Source: Candidatus Aminicenantota bacterium (lineage in GTDB: Bacteria; Acidobacteriota; Aminicenantia; UBA2199). From it: 40,934 nt of DNA. Of this stretch, positions 37,207-40,934 are shown in pieces. Every line of letters begins with the position of its first letter. Position 1 is the stretch's first letter. The stretch spans positions 1-40,934 of the forward strand of contig WVZO01000761.1 of the NCBI GenBank assembly GCA_011772425.1, written 5' to 3'. The notes beneath the pieces were generated by a model that worked only from the letters and a program-made list of their open reading frames with translations, searched no databases and was not told the DNA's origin. The position numbers were made by a program, and so were the translations under genes.

Positions 37207-37228
37207 AGGTGCCAGGTAAATTATATTC
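37207..37228 (+). repeat. 22-bp direct repeat, left flank of array C
   Basis: aggtgccaggtaaattatattc; 21/22 identical to 37706-37727. Confidence 0.85.
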
Positions 37229-37310
37229 ACAACCCGGACGATCCGGAAGCAAATTTGTGTCCTTCGGACATGTTTTTTAACGCCTTCGGCGGAAAGAAAA
37301 AAAGAACTGG

Positions 37311-37688
37311 TCCAGGACCGCCTGGAAATCATCCAGGACCATCTAGAAATGACCCAGGACCGTCTAGAAATCATCCAGGACCATCTAGAAATGACTCGGG
37401 ACCACCTAGAAATCATCTGGGACCACCTAGAAATGGCCCAGGACCACCTAGAAATCATTCGGGACCATCTAGAAATGAAAGGTAACCGCTCCCCAATCAT
37501 TTCTAGACGGTCGACCATCATTTCTGCATCGTCGACTATCATTTCTACATGGTCGATCTCCATTTCTGCGTGGTCGACTATCATTTCTGCGTGGTCGATT
37601 ACCATTTCTATATGGTCGACTACCATTTCTGCACGGTCGACTATCATTTCTGTGTGGTCGGCTATCATTTCTGCATGGTCGGCTACCA
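37311..37688. repeat. 21-bp-period array C: two opposed half-arrays (8 + 9 units) around a 21-bp centre
   Basis: Left units 37311-37478 (tccaggaccatctagaaatga type), centre 37479-37499 (aaggtaaccgctccccaatca), right units 37500-37688 (tttctgcatggtcgactatca type). The right unit's reverse complement GACCATGCAGAAATGATAGTC parallels the left unit GACCATCTAGAAATGATCCAG. Confidence 0.92.
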
Positions 37689-37705
37689 TTTCTGCTTATT
37701 TTTTT

Positions 37706-37727
37706 AGGTGCCAGGTTAATTATATTC
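37706..37727 (+). repeat. 22-bp direct repeat, right flank of array C
   Basis: aggtgccaggttaattatattc; a related partial copy lies at 36341-36360 (aggtgccagataaattatcc). Confidence 0.85.
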
Positions 37728-37778
37728 TTGATTTTAACAGGGAGAAGTATTAAAATCGATTTTTAATAGGAGGCTTCG

Positions 37779-39290
37779 ATGAGAATATTTAAACAAGTCA
37801 TTGTTTTTTTAGTGGTTTCTGTTGTATTTGTGATGCCTTGTATCGCCCAAGACCTGGAGCAGGCCATTCGCAGCGGCGATGCAGCAAAAGTAAAGACACT
37901 GTTGGACAAAAATCCCGGGTTGGTGAAAAACAAAGATGCTGACGGCAGGACCCCGCTGCACCATGCACTATATACCGGAAACAAGGAAATAATCGAACTT
38001 TTGGTTGCCCGTGGAGCAGATGTGAATGCCACAAGTAAACGGGAAGTAACACCGCTGCTGATTGCCGCCTATTTCGGCCGCACACACGCCGTAAAATTAT
38101 TGATTTCAAAGGGTGCCCAGGTGGACAAAATCGGCATCAACCACATGACTCCCTTGTTATTTGCCGTTTCCCGCGGCCACAAGGAAATCGTTGAATTGTT
38201 GATTGCTAAAGGCGCTTCACTAAAAGTTACAGACAAGATAGGCAGCAATGCACTGCTCCTGGCAGTTTTGGGCGGCAATAAAGCCGTTGTCGAAACGCTG
38301 ATTGCCGGGGGCATAGACCTGGATGCGGCTAACTCGCGGGGCAGTACGCCCCTGGTTGTGGCTGCAAGAGAAGGCCGCCAGGATATCGTCGACCTCCTGC
38401 TGGCAAAAGGGGCAGCCAATACCCTAAAAAAAATCCCTGCCCTCAACGGCGAATACCTGGGACAAATCAAACCGGGTTTAACCCCTCTCATTTTCGCACA
38501 AGGATTTGTTTCCACCGAATACCGGCAGTTGAATGCTGTTTTTACACCGGACATGAAAGAATTTTACTTTGCCATACAAAAACCCAATGCTCCCTTTTCC
38601 ATAATGGTTACCAAACAGGTGAACAACCAATGGACAAAACCCGCTGTCGCTTCCTTTTGCGGTAAATACAGCGATGTGGATCTTTCCATTTCCCCGGATG
38701 GCAAGACGCTTTTTTTCTGTTCCAGGAGACCGCTGAAAAAAGGGGAAAAACCCAAACAGGATCATGATTTTTGGATGACAAAAAGAACCGCGGGCGAATG
38801 GACTGAACCCCAGCACCTGGGACCGGAGATTAACTCGGATAGAGAGGATTTTTATCCGGTGGTTACCAAAAAAGGTACGTTATATTTTTCATCACAGCGG
38901 GAAGGGGAAGGAACCAATAATATTTACCGGTCACAATTGAAGAACGGCAAATACAGCAAAGGGGAAAAACTGGGGGATACGGTAAACAGCCGCTTCAGGG
39001 ACTTTGATCCCTTTATCGCACCGGATGAACGTTTTATTATATTCGCATCAGAGCGGCCAGGGGGCTTCGGTGCCTCCGATCTCTATATCAGTTTCCATAA
39101 AAAAGACGGGACCTGGACAAAGGCAAAGAATATGGGAGAGAAAATTAATTCTTCTTCATCAGATTATACGCCCATGCTGTCACCGGACGGGAAGTATCTA
39201 TTCTTTACCAGTGGCAGAAGTGGTGTAAATGATATTTACTGGATCGATGCCAAAATAATTGAACATGTTTTAGAAAAAGGTAACCGTTAA
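37779..39290 (+). CDS. Ankyrin-repeat + PD40/WD40-like beta-propeller secreted protein
   Basis: Signal peptide VIVFLVVSVVFVMPCIAQ; ankyrin DADGRTPLHHALYTGNKEIIELLVARGADVNA; PD40 motifs DVDLSISPDGKTLFFCSRR, SPDGKYLFFTSGRSGVNDIY. Confidence 0.88.
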   Translation: MRIFKQVIVFLVVSVVFVMPCIAQDLEQAIRSGDAAKVKTLLDKNPGLVKNKDADGRTPLHHALYTGNKEIIELLVARGADVNATSKREVTPLLIAAYFGRTHAVKLLISKGAQVDKIGINHMTPLLFAVSRGHKEIVELLIAKGASLKVTDKIGSNALLLAVLGGNKAVVETLIAGGIDLDAANSRGSTPLVVAAREGRQDIVDLLLAKGAANTLKKIPALNGEYLGQIKPGLTPLIFAQGFVSTEYRQLNAVFTPDMKEFYFAIQKPNAPFSIMVTKQVNNQWTKPAVASFCGKYSDVDLSISPDGKTLFFCSRRPLKKGEKPKQDHDFWMTKRTAGEWTEPQHLGPEINSDREDFYPVVTKKGTLYFSSQREGEGTNNIYRSQLKNGKYSKGEKLGDTVNSRFRDFDPFIAPDERFIIFASERPGGFGASDLYISFHKKDGTWTKAKNMGEKINSSSSDYTPMLSPDGKYLFFTSGRSGVNDIYWIDAKIIEHVLEKGNR

Positions 39291-39383
39291 ACAGGGTATT
39301 TTGCCTATACATGGACCTGTGTGACGGTTCCGGACTCCCAAAAACGTTTCGTATGAAAAAATGATTTCGTGTCACTTTTTTTG

Positions 39384-39412
39384 TTGACTTTCTCCAGGAA
39401 TTGTTCTACAAT
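39384..39412 (+). promoter_or_regulatory. Strong sigma70-type promoter upstream of the RiPP locus
   Basis: TTGACT (39384-39389) - 17 bp - TACAAT (39407-39412). Confidence 0.65.
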
Positions 39413-39417
39413 TGAAG

Positions 39418-39432
39418 TGAGCATAATGCTCA
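39418..39432. promoter_or_regulatory. Perfect 15-bp palindrome at predicted transcription start (candidate operator)
   Basis: TGAGCATAATGCTCA (7+1+7), beginning 6 nt after the -10 box. Confidence 0.6.
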
Positions 39433-39603
39433 ACACGTTAACGCCAAATTACCTCAGCGCGGCATGCTAAAATTACAGCAATTTACCATGATAACGAGTT
39501 CTCGCCCGGAGATACATGAGATGAAACCACTACCTGTCACCTGCAACCTATTTTCACCCCAGGTATACAAACAAAAAAAATCAAATAAAAAGGAGAAACC
39601 ATC

Positions 39604-39831
39604 ATGAAACTTAAAAAGAAGTTGGTCATTCGAGCGTTAACCGACCCCAAATTCAGGAAACTCCTGGAAGAGAATCCTGAAGCAGCTTTGACTAAAGAAG
39701 AGCTGGAAGAAATCAAGGGCGGTGTCGATGGAATCATGGAGCAGGCAGACCTGATCGACATTATTTCTAAAACCATTGCTCCCATGATTTTCTGTATTGA
39801 ACCCCCTGGCGGCGGTCCCATTTATGCCTGA
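39604..39831 (+). CDS. RiPP precursor-like peptide with NHLP/Nif11-like leader motif
   Basis: MKLKKKLVIRALTDPKFRKLLEENPEAALTKEELEEIKGGVDGIMEQADLIDIISKTIAPMIFCIEPPGGGPIYA; RBS aaaggag; directly upstream of a radical SAM/SPASM gene. Confidence 0.82.
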   Translation: MKLKKKLVIRALTDPKFRKLLEENPEAALTKEELEEIKGGVDGIMEQADLIDIISKTIAPMIFCIEPPGGGPIYA

Positions 39832-39845
39832 GATGAGGTCTCAAA

Positions 39846-40934
39846 ATGAAGGTCCTCACCGGTGAAGTTCTTGCAGCGAATACGTGGACGTGTAATCTCA
39901 GGTGCTCGTACTGTTTCGTTCGAAAAACCGACAAGATGAAGGAGGACGAATTCATGTCCCCTGAGACGGCCGTGAGAGTCATCGATGCACTGGATGAGGG
40001 CCTCAGCGAGATCAACAGGATTCGTGTTCATCTTTACGGGGGTGAGCCATTCATCAACCTTCCTGCGATTGAGGCAATGGTTAAGCGGGCCGGTGATAAA
40101 AAACCGGGCCGTATCGGTTTTGTTGTGACTACCAACGGGACAATTTTATCTGACGCAGTTATTGATTTGCTGGAAGCGGGTAAATTTGATATTGTTCTCA
40201 GTATCGATGGTCCGGCAGAGGTCCACGATGCGTGTCGCAAAAGGGTGGATGGCTCGCCCACCCACCGTGATGTCATGCGTTTTTTGGAAACTGTACGTTC
40301 ACGGACCTCCTGTTACGTCACCGGGGCTGCGGTGATTCGGTCGGGGTGGAGGCTGCTTTATGCCAGCGAATACCTGCGCACCCTGCCTATCGATAACGTT
40401 AAGGCCCAGGCGGTGCGTTTAGCTGCCGGTACTCCTTATGCACTTACCGAGGAGGATATGAAGCTCTATCAGCAAGACTTGGAAGCCATTGGCCGCCAGG
40501 TCATCAAGGAACTGGAAGCAGAAAAAGTGCCCATGGATAGGCGTTTTGCCGGCCGAGTCATGAAGTTGCTTATCAAAGGGGAAGGGCTGATGCGGTACTG
40601 CGATGCCGGTAAAAGCAACCTGGGCATTACTCCCTCCGGCGTTGTAAAGGCGTGCCTCCTGGTAGATGAAGAGGATGCAGTGCTGGGACACGTTAACGAT
40701 GACGTTGAAGTCTGGAAGCAAGCCGGTCTGAAATGGCAGGAACGGCCGCTGCGCAAAAAGTGTACATCCTGTTCATATCTCCAACTATGCGGCGGCGGCT
40801 GCCCGGCTGTGGTTCCTGTCTGCGGCGACGAGGAGTGCAAGATTGTTCATAAAGAATGTGACGTGGCAAACGTGATATATGAACATTTCAGTGATAAGCA
40901 GGAAAACTTGCTGGGGCTGGTGGGTATTGTTTAG
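39846..40934 (+). CDS. Radical SAM/SPASM-domain peptide-modifying enzyme
   Basis: CNLRCSYCF (CX3CX2C), LYGGEP, TTNGTIL; C-terminal SPASM-like cysteines YCDAGKSNLGITPSGVVKACLL...KKCTSCSYLQLCGGGCPAV...CGDEECKIVHKEC; stop coincides with the window end. Confidence 0.92.
   Translation: MKVLTGEVLAANTWTCNLRCSYCFVRKTDKMKEDEFMSPETAVRVIDALDEGLSEINRIRVHLYGGEPFINLPAIEAMVKRAGDKKPGRIGFVVTTNGTILSDAVIDLLEAGKFDIVLSIDGPAEVHDACRKRVDGSPTHRDVMRFLETVRSRTSCYVTGAAVIRSGWRLLYASEYLRTLPIDNVKAQAVRLAAGTPYALTEEDMKLYQQDLEAIGRQVIKELEAEKVPMDRRFAGRVMKLLIKGEGLMRYCDAGKSNLGITPSGVVKACLLVDEEDAVLGHVNDDVEVWKQAGLKWQERPLRKKCTSCSYLQLCGGGCPAVVPVCGDEECKIVHKECDVANVIYEHFSDKQENLLGLVGIV

Noticed and set aside
20475-37688. 21-bp arrays as CRISPR arrays
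   Set aside because: Units are contiguous with no unique spacers, the period is too short, and no cas genes are present.
37204-37753. ORFs of 161 aa (-) and 134 aa (+) across array C as coiled-coil proteins
   Set aside because: Both strands are open because the 21-bp units lack stops. The heptad character switches strand at the array centre, and no convincing RBS/start was seen. Reported as a repeat array instead.

Overview
The 40.9 kb window is bacterial and gene-dense. I infer a Gram-negative lineage with many TPR/CHAT-type proteins, possibly Aminicenantes/Acidobacteriota-like; this taxonomic guess is untested. Recognisable genes: an edge-truncated S9-type peptidase, a DDAH-like hydrolase, a translationally coupled two-gene module (NDT/TIR-like + TPR protein with a DUF4231/SLATT-like membrane protein), a POT/PTR-family transporter with a large insertion, an M48 metalloprotease, an orphan ABC ATPase, two RND pumps with one adaptor, TPR proteins, two toxin-antitoxin pairs, a UvrA-family protein lacking an internal region, a pseudokinase-TonB_C fusion, a DUF481-like barrel, a rhomboid protease, a beta-propeller, a CHAT-NTPase-TPR (STAND-like) protein, an ankyrin/PD40 protein, and a RiPP locus (NHLP/Nif11-like leader precursor plus radical SAM/SPASM enzyme). 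The most unusual structure is a set of intergenic arrays with an exact 21-bp period: three clear (20475-20621, 23551-23886, 37311-37688) and one degenerate (5745-5870). Their unit sequences are unrelated but their design is shared: alternating or inverted units, internal dyads, and a heptad-like reading frame. The 37.3-37.7 kb array consists of two opposed half-arrays around a 21-bp centre and is flanked by near-identical 22-bp direct repeats. All assignments come from reading the sequence and supplied translations; no database search was run.
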